A stretch of DNA of 64,000 bases from Pseudomonas rhizophila (GCF_003033885.1 NZ_CP024081.1:4427919-4491918); one strand, 5' to 3'; positions 10,657-19,729 are shown, numbered from the stretch's first letter. Translations and numbers: made by a program. Notes: a model not told the origin generated them from the sequence alone.

Positions 10657-12039
10657 ATGCAAACTTTGAACACCACGCTGCTGATCATCGGCGGCGGCCC
10701 CGGCGGCTATGTGGCGGCGATTCGCGCCGGCCAGTTGGGCATCCCGACCATTCTGGTGGAAGGCCAGGCGTTGGGCGGAACTTGCCTGAACATCGGCTGC
10801 ATCCCGTCCAAGGCGTTGATTCACGTCGCCGAGCAGTTCCATCAGACACGGCACCACAGCCAGGGCTCGGCCCTGGGTATCACGGTGTCGGCGCCAAGCC
10901 TGGACATCGGCAAGAGCGTGGAATGGAAGGACGGCATCGTCGATCGGCTGACCACCGGCGTCGCGACCCTGCTGAAAAAGCACAAGGTCCAGGTCATTCA
11001 CGGCTGGGCCAACGTCGTCGATGGCAAAACCGTTGACGTCGGCGACACGCGCATCCAGTGCGAACACCTGCTGCTGGCCACCGGATCGAAAAGCGTCGAG
11101 CTGCCGATGCTGCCGATTGGCGGGCCGATCATTTCCTCCACCGAAGCCCTCGCCCCGACCTCGGTGCCCAAGCACCTGGTGGTGGTGGGCGGTGGCTACA
11201 TCGGCCTGGAGCTGGGCATCGCCTACCGCAAGCTCGGCGCCGAGGTCAGCGTGGTCGAGGCCCAGGAGCGGATTCTGCCGGCCTACGACGGCGAACTGAC
11301 CCAACCGGTGCACGAGGCGCTCAAGCAGTTGGGCGTGATGCTGTACCTCAAGCACAGCGTCGAAGGTTTCGATGCCCAGGCCAGCACGTTGCAAGTGCGC
11401 GATCCCGCTGGCGAGACGCTGAACCTGGAGACCGACCGGGTGCTGGTGGCCGTTGGTCGCAAACCTAACACCCAGGGCTGGAACCTCGAAGCGTTGGACT
11501 TGGCGATGAACGGTTCGGCGGTGAAAATCGACAACCGTTGCCAGACCAGCATGCGCAATGTCTGGGCCATCGGCGACCTGAGCGGCGAACCGATGCTCGC
11601 CCACCGGGCCATGGCCCAGGGCGAAATGGTTGCCGAGCTGATAGCGGGTCAGCATCGCGAGTTCAACCCGACGGCCATCGCAGCGGTGTGCTTCACCGAT
11701 CCGGAACTGGTGGTGGTCGGCAAAACGCCGGACGAGGCCAAAGCCGCCGGGCTCGACTGCATCGTTTCCAGCTTCCCGTTCGCCGCCAATGGCCGGGCCA
11801 TGACCCTGGAATCGAAAAGTGGCTTCGTGCGGGTCGTGGCACGGCGGGACAATCACCTGATCGTCGGTTGGCAAGCGGTTGGCGTTGGTGTGTCGGAGCT
11901 GTCCACCGCGTTCGGCCAGTCCCTGGAAATGGGCGCTCGCCTGGAAGACATCGCCGGCACCATCCACGCCCACCCGACGCTGGGCGAGGCGGTGCAGGAA
12001 GCGGCGTTGCGAGCGTTGGGGCATGCGTTGCATCTGTAA
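10657..12039 (+). CDS. lpdV: Lipoamide dehydrogenase E3 specific to the branched-chain complex
   Basis: 460 residues from the chosen start. FAD-dependent pyridine-nucleotide disulfide oxidoreductase: FAD motif [12 protein letters not shown], redox-active disulfide GGTCLNIGC (Cys43 and Cys48), NAD motif [13 protein letters not shown], second FAD motif [15 protein letters not shown], and the HAHPTLGE active-site His-Glu of the dimer partner. It reoxidises the E2 lipoamide. A start at 10645 is also open, but GGAGCAGG sits at a good distance before 10657 and the known Pseudomonas N-terminus (MQ...TTLLIIGGG) matches this one. Confidence 0.93.
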   Translation: MQTLNTTLLIIGGGPGGYVAAIRAGQLGIPTILVEGQALGGTCLNIGCIPSKALIHVAEQFHQTRHHSQGSALGITVSAPSLDIGKSVEWKDGIVDRLTTGVATLLKKHKVQVIHGWANVVDGKTVDVGDTRIQCEHLLLATGSKSVELPMLPIGGPIISSTEALAPTSVPKHLVVVGGGYIGLELGIAYRKLGAEVSVVEAQERILPAYDGELTQPVHEALKQLGVMLYLKHSVEGFDAQASTLQVRDPAGETLNLETDRVLVAVGRKPNTQGWNLEALDLAMNGSAVKIDNRCQTSMRNVWAIGDLSGEPMLAHRAMAQGEMVAELIAGQHREFNPTAIAAVCFTDPELVVVGKTPDEAKAAGLDCIVSSFPFAANGRAMTLESKSGFVRVVARRDNHLIVGWQAVGVGVSELSTAFGQSLEMGARLEDIAGTIHAHPTLGEAVQEAALRALGHALHL

Positions 12040-12057
12040 CAGTTGTGGGTGAATAAC

Positions 12058-12185
12058 CTTGTGGCGAGGGGATTTATCCCCGCTGGGTTGCGCAGCAACC
12101 CCAAAACCTGTCACCGCCGGGCGTCAGATATCTGAGCTAATGGGGCTGCTTCGCAGCCCAGCGGGGATAAATCCCCTCGCCACAG
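12058..12185. repeat. REP-type inverted pair (GTGGCGAGGGGATTTATCCCC variant)
   Basis: A GTGGCGAGGGGATTTATCC unit and its inverse flank about 65 bp, with inner arms CGCTGGGTTGCG and GCAGCCCAGCG. The element ends the bkd operon and could form a long hairpin in RNA. Confidence 0.8.
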
Positions 12186-12283
12186 GCTGCGAAACAGCCC
12201 CGGAATGAAGTATTGTTGTCCCCATCCAAAAAACGTCAGAAGCCTTGAACCGTTTCGACGGTTGTTAAGAAATAGAGGGTGTC

Positions 12284-13303
12284 ATGGGTAACGAGAGCAT
12301 CAATTGGGACAAACTGGGCTTTGACTACATCAAGACCGACAAGCGCTACCTGTCGCACTGGCGCGATGGCGCCTGGGACGCCGGCACCCTGACCGACGAC
12401 AACGTGCTGCACATCAGCGAGGGCTCCACCGCCCTGCACTACGGTCAGCAGTGTTTCGAAGGCCTGAAGGCCTATCGCTGCAAGGACGGTTCGATCAACC
12501 TGTTCCGCCCTGACCAGAACGCCGCCCGCATGCAGCGCAGCTGCGCGCGCCTGCTGATGCCGCAAGTCGAGACCGAGCAGTTCGTCGAAGCCTGCAAGCA
12601 AGTGGTCCGCGCCAACGAGCGCTTCATCCCGCCTTATGGCACTGGCGGCGCGCTGTACCTGCGCCCGTTCGTGATCGGCGTGGGTGACAACATCGGCGTG
12701 CGCACCGCCCCCGAGTTCATCTTCTCGATCTTCTGCATCCCGGTCGGCGCCTACTTCAAGGGCGGCCTGACCCCGCACAACTTCCTGATCTCCAGCTACG
12801 ACCGTGCCGCCCCACAAGGCACTGGAGCGGCCAAGGTCGGTGGCAACTACGCCGCCAGCCTGATGCCCGGCTCCCAGGCCAAGAAGGCCAGTTTCGCCGA
12901 CTGCATCTACCTGGACCCGATGACCCACTCGAAAATCGAGGAAGTCGGCTCGGCGAACTTCTTCGGCATCACCCATGACAACAAATTCGTCACCCCCAAA
13001 TCCCCTTCGGTCCTGCCGGGCATCACCCGCCTGTCGCTGATCGAACTGGCCAAATCGCGCCTGGGCCTGGAAGTGATCGAAGGCGACGTGTTCATCGACA
13101 AACTGTCGGACTTCAAGGAAGCCGGCGCCTGCGGTACCGCTGCGGTCATCACTCCGATTGGCGGCATCAGCTACAAGGACAAGCTGCACGTGTTCCACAG
13201 CGAAACCGAAGTCGGCCCGATCACCCAGAAGCTCTACAAAGAGCTGACCGGCGTGCAGACCGGCGACGTGGAAGCGCCGGCTGGCTGGATCGTCAAGGTC
13301 TAA
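12284..13303 (+). CDS. ilvE: Branched-chain amino-acid aminotransferase
   Basis: 339 residues, fold-type IV PLP enzyme of the longer bacterial BCAT type. The PLP-binding lysine is Lys184 in GAAKVGGNYAASL; EGSTALHYGQQCFEGLKAY and EVGSANFF are further family motifs. It exchanges amino groups between valine, leucine or isoleucine and 2-oxoglutarate. Placed 240 bp behind the bkd operon, it would make the oxo-acids that the Bkd complex oxidises, although it also serves biosynthesis. The REP doublet between them suggests a separate transcript. Confidence 0.9.
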   Translation: MGNESINWDKLGFDYIKTDKRYLSHWRDGAWDAGTLTDDNVLHISEGSTALHYGQQCFEGLKAYRCKDGSINLFRPDQNAARMQRSCARLLMPQVETEQFVEACKQVVRANERFIPPYGTGGALYLRPFVIGVGDNIGVRTAPEFIFSIFCIPVGAYFKGGLTPHNFLISSYDRAAPQGTGAAKVGGNYAASLMPGSQAKKASFADCIYLDPMTHSKIEEVGSANFFGITHDNKFVTPKSPSVLPGITRLSLIELAKSRLGLEVIEGDVFIDKLSDFKEAGACGTAAVITPIGGISYKDKLHVFHSETEVGPITQKLYKELTGVQTGDVEAPAGWIVKV

Positions 13304-13311
13304 GCAGCGCT

Positions 13312-13345
13312 CATGTGGCGAGGGAGCTTGCTCCGTCGCCACATG
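13312..13345. repeat. Short REP palindrome after ilvE
   Basis: A single palindrome of the GTGGCGAGGGAGCTTGCTCC type with arms CATGTGGCGA and TCGCCACATG lies between the convergent ends of ilvE and the EamA transporter gene. It can form a hairpin for both transcripts. Confidence 0.65.
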
Positions 13346-13357
13346 GGTTTGTCTCCC

Positions 13358-14287
13358 TTACTCCCGCCGCAAAACCAGCCATCGCCCCCAACGCTGGCGA
13401 AACCATCCGTAACCGCTGACCAGCAGAATCCCACTCAATACCAAAGCCGCGCCAACGATGAAGTTCGGCTCCAGCGGTTCATCCAATAACCAGACACCAA
13501 AACCGATGCCAAACAGCGGCGTCATGAACGACAGCACCCCCAACTGCGAAGCCAGGTAGCGGCGCAGCAGGGAAAACCAGATCAGAAAACTGGCGAAAGA
13601 CACCAGCAACACTTGAAAGGCCAGGCTGGCCAGCAGTTGCGGTGTGGGGTTGATCGACGTTTGCCCCAGCACCACCGACATCCCTACCAGCAGCACCCCG
13701 GCGCCGACCAATTGGTACAACAACGTCTGGCTGGCGGGCAGGTTCGTCAAGCGTGAACAACGCACTGTCACCGTCGTAGCCCCCCAGAGCGCACCGGCCA
13801 GCAGCCCCATTCCATCACCCAGTAACGAACTGCCGTTCGCCGCCCCCGTCCCTCCGCTGAACGCCACAACAATACCGCCGAATGCCACGGCGATACCCAG
13901 CCATTGCAGAGGTTTTAGACGTTCGCTCGGCAGTTTCCAGTGCAGGCCCAGAGCGGCGAACATCGGCGCGGTGTAGAGGAAAATCACCATGTGCGAAGCC
14001 GTCGTATGGCGTAGGCCTTCACCCACCATCACGAACTCCAGGGCAAACAACAGCCCCACCAACAGGCCGGGACGCCAACTGCCATCGGCCAGGGACAGGC
14101 GTTCACCGCGCGCCAGCACCAACAGCCAGACCAGTACCGCAGCGATGGCCGAGCGCACGCCCAGTTGCAGCATCGGCGCCATGTCGGCGGCGCTGGCCTT
14201 GATCGCGACTTGCTGGAAACCCCAGATGGCACAGAGGCCCGTCATCAGGGCACTGACCTGGCCATCCAGGGCGCGGCGGGTGGTCAT
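13358..14287 (-). CDS. EamA/DMT-family permease
   Basis: 309 residues with about ten hydrophobic helices in two EamA repeats. The first begins LMTGLCAIWGFQQVAIK and the second LLAGALWGATTVTVRC, and the protein ends in a basic tail. Members export amino acids, metabolites or drugs; the substrate cannot be read here. The start at 14287 (MTTRRALDG) is preferred over the upstream frame extension because AAGGA lies eight bases before it. It is divergent from an AraC-type regulator 109 bp away, which probably controls it. Confidence 0.75.
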   Translation of the reverse strand: MTTRRALDGQVSALMTGLCAIWGFQQVAIKASAADMAPMLQLGVRSAIAAVLVWLLVLARGERLSLADGSWRPGLLVGLLFALEFVMVGEGLRHTTASHMVIFLYTAPMFAALGLHWKLPSERLKPLQWLGIAVAFGGIVVAFSGGTGAANGSSLLGDGMGLLAGALWGATTVTVRCSRLTNLPASQTLLYQLVGAGVLLVGMSVVLGQTSINPTPQLLASLAFQVLLVSFASFLIWFSLLRRYLASQLGVLSFMTPLFGIGFGVWLLDEPLEPNFIVGAALVLSGILLVSGYGWFRQRWGRWLVLRRE

Positions 14288-14396
14288 GGGAAAGGTCCTT
14301 GGGCAGAAATGGATGAAAGGATTGTCTGCCTGACACCTTTGCTGGATATAGTGATTACCCGACAAGCCATCCCGGTAATCCGCCATTACGGTCGAT

Positions 14397-15191
14397 ATGC
14401 AGCCTCCAGCTCAACATCTGAAGATTCCTCCGTTCGACGCGGCCCTGCCCTCGCCGATTTTCTTTCGCAGCGCCTGCATGCCGGCCCACGCCACTTACCC
14501 TCGGCACCGGCATGCCTGGGGAGAGTTCGTCTACTCCTACAGTGGGGTGATGGAAATCGAGATCGCCCAGCACCATTACCTGGCACCACCGCAGTACGGC
14601 ATCTGGTTACCGCCGGACATGGAACACGTTGGGTTCAATCGGCATGAAGCATGTCATTGTTCGTTGTACCTGGCGGCCGAACTGTGCGCTGCGCTGCCGG
14701 CCGTACCTTGCGCGCTGACCTTGAGCCCGCTGATCCGCGCGTTGCTGGAAGAGCTGCGCAGCGACCCGCCGAGCCAACCTCAGACGCCCGAGCAGCAGCG
14801 CTTGTTGCAGGTGCTGGTGGACAAGCTGATCCAGGCGCCCCATGCCGGCAGTTACTTGCCCTCCTCGGATGATCCACTGCTGGGCCCCGTGTTGCGGACC
14901 CTTGAGGCGAATCCCAGCGACCCACGCTCCTTGCCGCAACTGGCCCGCGCCGCCAACACCACCGAACGCACACTGATGCGCCGGGCCCAGCGGGACCTGG
15001 GCATGTCACTGGTGGAATGGCGCCAGCGCCTGAAGGTCATCGAGGCCCTGGCCCTGCTCGAACGTGGCCAGAGCGTGGAAACCATCGGCCTGGACCTGGG
15101 CTACAGCAGCGCCTCGGCGTTCATCAGCATGTTTCGCAAAATGATGGGCACCACGCCGGATGAGTATCGGCGCAGGCACATGGCTGGATAA
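14397..15191 (+). CDS. AraC-family transcriptional regulator with cupin sensor domain
   Basis: 264 residues. The N-terminal cupin-type domain contains HRHAWGEFVYSYSGVM and the C-terminal AraC domain has two helix-turn-helix motifs, LPQLARAANTTERTLMRR and SVETIGLDLGYSSASAFIS, followed by FRKMMGTTPDEYRR. This is the class that often represses or activates a divergently transcribed exporter gene; here that neighbour is the EamA permease. The inducer is unknown. Confidence 0.85.
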   Translation: MQPPAQHLKIPPFDAALPSPIFFRSACMPAHATYPRHRHAWGEFVYSYSGVMEIEIAQHHYLAPPQYGIWLPPDMEHVGFNRHEACHCSLYLAAELCAALPAVPCALTLSPLIRALLEELRSDPPSQPQTPEQQRLLQVLVDKLIQAPHAGSYLPSSDDPLLGPVLRTLEANPSDPRSLPQLARAANTTERTLMRRAQRDLGMSLVEWRQRLKVIEALALLERGQSVETIGLDLGYSSASAFISMFRKMMGTTPDEYRRRHMAG

Positions 15192-15211
15192 TGAGGGTGG
15201 TTCGGGAATGG

Positions 15212-15979
15212 CTATCGCGAGCAGGCTCGCTCCCACAGGGCTTGTCGGTGGCCATCGATCATGTGTTCAGCGCAGGTCCACTGTGGGAGCGCGCTTGCTC
15301 GCGATGGCGGTGGATCAGCTTGCATGGATGTTGGATATGAAGGCCCCTTCGCGGGCAAGCCCGCTCCCACAGGGTTTGTCGGTGGCCATCGATCATGTGT
15401 TCAGCGCAATTCCACTGTGGGAGCGAGCCTGCTCGCGATGGCGGTGGATCAGCTTGCATGGATGTTGGATGTGAAGGCCCCTTCGCGGGCAAGCCCGCTC
15501 CCACAGGGTCTGTCGTTGGCCATCAATCATGCGTTCAGCGCAATTCCACTGTGGGAGCGAGCTTGCTCGCGATGGCGGTGGATCAGCTTGCATGGATGTT
15601 GGATGTGAAGGCCCCTTCGCGGGCAAGCCCGCTCCCACAGGGTTTGTCGGTGGCCATCAATCATGTGTTCAGCGCAGGTCCACTGTGGGAGTGGGCTTGC
15701 TCGCGAAGGCGGTGGACCAGCTTGCATGGATGCTGGATGTGAAGGCCCCTTCGCGGGCAAGCCCGCTCCCACAGGGTTTGTCGGTGGCCATCAATCATGT
15801 GTTCAGCGCAGTTCCACTGTGGGAGCGAGCCTGCTCGCGATGGCGGTGGATCAGCTTGCATGGATGCTGGATGTGAAGGCCCCTTCGCGGGCAAGCCCGC
15901 TCCCACAGGGTCTGTCGTTGGCCATCAATCATGCGTTCAGCGCAATTCCACTGTGGGAGCGAGCCTGCTCGCGATGGCG
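15212..15979. repeat. Tandem array of six 134-bp REP-doublet units
   Basis: The 745-bp gene-free stretch after the AraC gene is almost entirely a direct tandem repeat with a 134-bp period. Units begin near 15212, 15346, 15480, 15614, 15748 and 15882 (the last truncated). Each holds an inverted REP pair: a CGCGGGCAAGCCCGCTCCCA arm, about 45 bp with GGTGGCCATCAATCATG, then a GTGGGAGCGAGC(C/T)TGCTCGCG arm and a 55-bp spacer with CAGCTTGCATGGATG. Units differ at only a few positions, mostly inside the REP arms (GAGCC/GAGCT/GGGCT) and at CAATTCC versus CAGGTCC. The array runs into the 3' end of the ArsR gene. Open frames across it are artefacts of the repeat. Confidence 0.92.
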
Positions 15980-16692
15980 CCAGCAGGTCCGACATCCATC
16001 TCGACATCGACACCCAATCGCGCCGCCATTTCCTTGCCCCCACTGGCCGTCAACCCCAGCGCCCGGCTATCCAGGTCCTGAATCACCCATTTGCGCTTGA
16101 TCGCCACTTGCAGCAACGCCGCGCCCAAGGCGCCCCCCAGGTGCGGACGGCGCATGCTCCAGTCCAGGCATGGACAGGCAAATCGGCGTCGCTGACCGGC
16201 AAGCGCCTGGACATCAATGCCCAGCCCTTGGAACAGCGCTTCGCCGGAGTCACTCAGGCGATACCCTTTGCCTTCCACATCCACCAGCCATCCAGCCTCA
16301 AGCATCCGATCATGCATGCGCACCGCCAGCGTGCCGGCCATGTGGTCGTAGCAGGTGCGGGCGAATTGCAGGCGATCCGGGGCGCGCGCGGTGAAGGTCG
16401 GGGCGGCGTTCTGGCCGATCACCATCAACGCTTCCAGCGCCTGGGCAACCCGCTTATCCGCCAGGCTGTAATAGCGATGTCGGCCCTGGACGTACAAACG
16501 CACCAAGGCCAGTTCCTTGAGCTTCGCCAAATGGCTGCTGGCGGTAGAGGCACTGACATCGGCGATGCTCGCCAACTCCGTGCTGGTTCGGGCATGGCCG
16601 TCCATCAACGCGCACAGCATTCGGGTGCGGGCCGGTTCGGCAATGGCCGCGGCGACCTGGGACACCCCAAGGTCATGTTGCTCTGCATTCAT
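15937..16692 (-). CDS. ArsR-family (winged-helix) transcriptional regulator with REP-derived C-terminus
   Basis: 251 residues. The N-terminal ArsR winged helix (about 5-95) contains VAAAIAEPARTRMLCALMDG, TSTELASIADVSASTASSHL for the recognition helix, and the wing RLYVQGRHRYYSLAD. The remaining 150 residues include two cysteines (FACPCLDWS) and a region with QLARTCYDHMAGTLAVRMHD-like character (seen as RLQFARTCYDHMAGTLA). The last 13 or so residues, [13 protein letters not shown], and the stop codon are encoded by the outermost REP unit, so the array has replaced or extended the native end. ATG at 16692 follows GGGGGGCG; an in-frame ATG at 16719 is an alternative. Ligand unknown. Confidence 0.8.
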   Translation of the reverse strand: MNAEQHDLGVSQVAAAIAEPARTRMLCALMDGHARTSTELASIADVSASTASSHLAKLKELALVRLYVQGRHRYYSLADKRVAQALEALMVIGQNAAPTFTARAPDRLQFARTCYDHMAGTLAVRMHDRMLEAGWLVDVEGKGYRLSDSGEALFQGLGIDVQALAGQRRRFACPCLDWSMRRPHLGGALGAALLQVAIKRKWVIQDLDSRALGLTASGGKEMAARLGVDVEMDVGPAGAIASRLAPTVELR

Positions 16693-16747
16693 ATTTCGCC
16701 CCCCGACGAATCGAGCCATGGCAGGACTTCAGATAGTAGCAACACTT

Positions 16748-17089
16748 TCAATCGTCGCGGGTCAGCACTTCCAGCAGCTCGATTTCGAAAATCAGATTGG
16801 CGCCCGGCTTGATGTGAGCGCCCATGGACCGTTCGCCATAGGCCAGATTCGCCGGCACCCACAGCTTGCGTTTGCCGCCGACCTTCATGCCCATCAGGCC
16901 GACGTCCCAGCCCTTGATCACCCGACCGGTGCCAATCACGCACTGAAAAGGTTTGCCTCGACTGTAGGACGAATCGAATTCGGTGCCGTCTTCCAGCGTG
17001 CCACGGTATTGGGTGGTGATCAGCGCGCCTTTGACTACGCTTTTGCCGTCGCCCTGCTCCAGGTCGATGATTTGCAGTTCTTCGTTCAT
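16748..17089 (-). CDS. FKBP-type peptidyl-prolyl cis-trans isomerase
   Basis: 113 residues, a single FKBP domain without signal peptide, so cytoplasmic. Motifs are GTEFDSSYSRGKPFQCVIGT, RVIKGWDVGLMGMKVGGKR, NLAYGERSMGAHIKPGANL and FEIELLEV; the aromatic pocket residues (Tyr, Phe, Trp, Tyr, Phe) are present. It catalyses proline isomerisation during protein folding. GGGAGTAGCCC precedes the ATG. It is followed downstream, in the same direction, by the ArsR gene, and lies divergent to the M4 protease. Confidence 0.9.
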   Translation of the reverse strand: MNEELQIIDLEQGDGKSVVKGALITTQYRGTLEDGTEFDSSYSRGKPFQCVIGTGRVIKGWDVGLMGMKVGGKRKLWVPANLAYGERSMGAHIKPGANLIFEIELLEVLTRDD

Positions 17090-17235
17090 GGGCTACTCCC
17101 GTGTGGTTCAGGCGCGGGTTTTCGCAGAAATCCGCGTGGCTGGCAAACTTTTGTGTATTGGGTGCACAAGGGAACCGCAGCAGTCGCTTCGGTTCACATG
17201 GGTATCGACCCTGTATTTCAGATAAGGATGTTCTG

Positions 17236-18297
17236 ATGATCGACTTTCGCCCGCTCCACGGCTTCATTCCTCCCTATATCCTCAACCGAATCATCGCCCA
17301 CGGTTCCGAACATCAACGCTCCAGCGCCCTCGGCACCCTGACCCACGTACGCAATCTGCGGCACAACCCCGGTCCGCCGCACACCCCGCCCGCCGCCGCA
17401 GCGCTGCCCAGGCCCGGCAAGCCAGGCCAACCCCAGCGCAGCGTGCATGACGCACAAAACACCATGGAACTGCCCGGCCAGCCGGTACGCCTCGAAGGCC
17501 AGGCAGCCACTGGCGACCCGGCCGTGGACGAGGCCTACGATGCCCTGGGAGCCACCTACGATTTTTTCTGGAAAGTGCTGGGGCGCGACTCCATCGACAA
17601 CAAAGGCTTCGCCCTGGTGGGTAGCGTGCATTACGGCCAGGACTACGAAAACGCCTTCTGGAACGGCGCGCAGATGGTGTTCGGCGACGGCGATGGGGAA
17701 ATCTTCCAGCGTTTCACCCGCTCCCTCGACGTGGTGGCCCACGAGTTGGCCCATGGCGTGACCGAAAGCGAAGCCGGATTGATCTACGCCAACCAGTCTG
17801 GGGCGTTGAACGAGTCCATGTCCGATGTATTCGGGGTGCTGGTCAAGCAGTTCGTCCTCGAACAGACCGCCGACCAGGCCGACTGGCTGATCGGCGCCGA
17901 CCTGCTCACTGACAAGATCAACGGTGACGGCCTGCGCAGCATGTCCAACCCCGGCACGGCCTACGATGACCCGCTGTTGGGCAAGGACCCGCAACCGGCG
18001 CACATGCGTGAATTCGTCATCACCCGCGAGGACAACGGCGGCGTGCACATCAATTCCGGCATTCCCAACCGCGCCTTCTATCTGGCGGCCACCACGCTGG
18101 GCGGATTTGCCTGGGAAAAGGCCGGCCGGATCTGGTATGAAACCTTGTGCGACAGAAGACTGGCCAACGACGCCTCCTTCAGCGACTTCGCGCGCTTGAC
18201 CGTCGAGCACGCCCGCCAGCGCTTTGGCATCCGGGAAGTGCAAGCGGTGCAGAACGGCTGGGCTCAGGTTGGCGTCGATTTAACCGAGGAGCACTGA
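17236..18297 (+). CDS. Protealysin-like M4 metalloprotease
   Basis: 353 residues. Thermolysin-family zinc protease: the zinc-binding HELAH is at residues 169-173 and the third zinc ligand Glu193 is in GALNESMSDVFG; NRAFYLAATTLGG and GGVHINSGIPN belong to the C-terminal helical domain. It has no signal peptide but a short propeptide starting with GFIPPYILNRI, the PPL/PPY-type motif that defines the protealysin subfamily. The next gene encodes an emfourin-type inhibitor, which confirms the subfamily. AAGGA precedes the ATG at 17236. Confidence 0.88.
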   Translation: MIDFRPLHGFIPPYILNRIIAHGSEHQRSSALGTLTHVRNLRHNPGPPHTPPAAAALPRPGKPGQPQRSVHDAQNTMELPGQPVRLEGQAATGDPAVDEAYDALGATYDFFWKVLGRDSIDNKGFALVGSVHYGQDYENAFWNGAQMVFGDGDGEIFQRFTRSLDVVAHELAHGVTESEAGLIYANQSGALNESMSDVFGVLVKQFVLEQTADQADWLIGADLLTDKINGDGLRSMSNPGTAYDDPLLGKDPQPAHMREFVITREDNGGVHINSGIPNRAFYLAATTLGGFAWEKAGRIWYETLCDRRLANDASFSDFARLTVEHARQRFGIREVQAVQNGWAQVGVDLTEEH

Positions 18298-18629
18298 TGA
18301 AACCCCTTCCAAACCTCGATGATCACGCCGTGGTGCGGCTTTCCCGCCAGGGCGGCGTGGCGGCGATGCCCGGCTTGACTCGCCCTCGGGAAATCGATTT
18401 CGCCCAGTGCGATCTCGACCAGCGCACGCGTATCTGTTCGGTACTGGAAGGGTGTCTGCCGCTGGACTCGGCGGCACCGGGGCGCGGCGACCAGCGTTTT
18501 TTCCGGATCGAGGTGCGCTATCGCGCCAACGACCAGGACGACGAAATGGTGCTGCAGGTGCCTGAAGACCAGGCACCCGGCGAGCTGGTTCGCCTGTGGG
18601 ACAAAGGCGAAGTGAGCTCAAAGGACTAG
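18297..18629 (+). CDS. Emfourin-like proteinaceous inhibitor of the adjacent M4 protease
   Basis: 110 residues, start overlapping the protease stop (ATGA). The predicted fold alternates strands (VVRLSRQGGVAAMPGL, RFFRIEVRYR, DEMVLQVPED) with an acidic character. Small proteins encoded directly downstream of protealysin-like proteases in Serratia and other bacteria, the emfourins, are tight inhibitors; length, N-terminal RQGGVA/MPGLTRP region and translational coupling match. I infer that it keeps the unsecreted protease silent in the cytoplasm. Its last four bases overlap the convergent RcnB-like gene. Confidence 0.78.
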   Translation: MKPLPNLDDHAVVRLSRQGGVAAMPGLTRPREIDFAQCDLDQRTRICSVLEGCLPLDSAAPGRGDQRFFRIEVRYRANDQDDEMVLQVPEDQAPGELVRLWDKGEVSSKD

Positions 18630-18934
18630 CGTGTGGCGGGGGTGATTTTCAGGATCCGGCCGGAGGCAATCACCACCATCACGTATTTGTCATGGATCTG
18701 CACCCATTGCGCGCCTTCTTCGGGTGCTTCGAGCCCCTTCTCCTTCCAGTTTTTAATGGCCTTGTCCGAGCGCTGATATTCAGAAGGCGTCCGGTCGGCC
18801 TCCACCAACCGGCGACCATTGTTGGGTGAATGTTCCACCGCATCTCCGGTGGCCTCGACCGCTTGCGCCACAGGGCCAAGGGCTCCGAGACCGGCGATCA
18901 GGACCAGGCTGGCGATCAGGGTAGGCTTGCGCAT
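18626..18934 (-). CDS. RcnB-like small periplasmic protein
   Basis: 102 residues with a clear signal peptide (MRKPTLIASLVLIAGLGAL, cleavage near AQA). The mature part has SDKAIKNWKEKGLEAPEEGAQWVQIHDKYVMVVIASGRIL, which resembles the RcnB family (periplasmic nickel/cobalt homeostasis modulators) with its W-x-x-x-G...Y-V/M...G-x-I/V pattern. Metal binding has not been shown for most family members, and here no metal transporter lies nearby. Convergent with, and overlapping by four bases, the emfourin gene. Confidence 0.65.
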   Translation of the reverse strand: MRKPTLIASLVLIAGLGALGPVAQAVEATGDAVEHSPNNGRRLVEADRTPSEYQRSDKAIKNWKEKGLEAPEEGAQWVQIHDKYVMVVIASGRILKITPATR

Positions 18935-19096
18935 AAAAACTCCAGTGATTTCGAGAATACTGAAATCTCCGACTTCAACGGCGGCGAATCATTCCTTTTA
19001 CTGTAGCGACGAATCCGTCGCCGACTGTACGGGGCGGTGATGCCGACAACCGGCGTAGGCTGGCAAAAAAGCCATTTATAAAAACCGGGGCTCGCC

Positions 19097-19720
19097 ATGC
19101 ACATCGCCATTCTGACCTTCGACGGCTTCAACGAACTGGACTCACTGATTGCCTACGGCATGCTCAGCCGTATTTCCCTGATCGGCGATAAGGAGTGGCG
19201 CGTGAGCATCGCTTCACCTACCCCGCGCGTCACGTCCATGAATGGTTTGACCATCGACGCCCAGATCGACCTGGAGCAGGCCTGCAAGGCCGACGCCGTG
19301 TTGTTTGGCAGCGGCATGAAGACCCGGGAAGTGGCCGACAACCCGGCCATCATGAGCCGGCTGCGCCTGGACCCGACGCGCCAGTTGCTCGGTTCCCAAT
19401 GCTCCGGCACATTCCTGCTGGCACGCCTGGGGCTGCTCGGCCAGGCACCGGCCTGCACCGACACCACCAGTAAACCATGGGTCGTGGCGGCGGGTGTCAA
19501 CGTGGTCAACCAGGCGTTCCACGCCAATGGCAATATCGCCACCGCCGGTGGCTGTTTCTCCGCCCAGTACCTGTCGGCCTGGGTGCTGGCGCGGCTCAAG
19601 GGCCTGGAGACCGCGCGGGAAGTGCTGCATTACTTTGCCCCGGTGGGCGAGAAAGAGGCCTATGTGGAACGGGGGTTGGGGCATATCCGCCAGTATGTGA
19701 GTGAAGTGGCGCAAGTCTGA
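19097..19720 (+). CDS. DJ-1/PfpI-family protein
   Basis: 207 residues of the class I glutamine-amidotransferase-like DJ-1/PfpI superfamily. The nucleophile elbow is SQCSGTFLLARLGLL with the conserved cysteine at about residue 102; an acidic residue in FDGFNELDSL and the GGCFSAQYL segment complete the site region. Members include isonitrile hydratases, glyoxalase III-type enzymes and regulators; the helix-turn-helix of the GATase-AraC group is absent. The specific reaction cannot be assigned. A REP doublet follows. Confidence 0.75.
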   Translation: MHIAILTFDGFNELDSLIAYGMLSRISLIGDKEWRVSIASPTPRVTSMNGLTIDAQIDLEQACKADAVLFGSGMKTREVADNPAIMSRLRLDPTRQLLGSQCSGTFLLARLGLLGQAPACTDTTSKPWVVAAGVNVVNQAFHANGNIATAGGCFSAQYLSAWVLARLKGLETAREVLHYFAPVGEKEAYVERGLGHIRQYVSEVAQV

Positions 19721-19729
19721 GGCGATGCC

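Noticed and set aside
10642..12114. 490-codon open frame opposite lpdV
   Set aside because: Antisense shadow; lpdV carries all expected cofactor motifs on the other strand.
15212..15979. Regularly spaced repeats considered as a CRISPR array
   Set aside because: The whole 134-bp unit including the spacer is repeated, the repeats are inverted REP pairs, and no cas genes are near.
15259..16100. Series of 81- and 115-codon open frames repeating every 134 bp
   Set aside because: They are translations of the REP tandem array in several frames, without ribosome-binding sites, and repeat simply because the DNA repeats.
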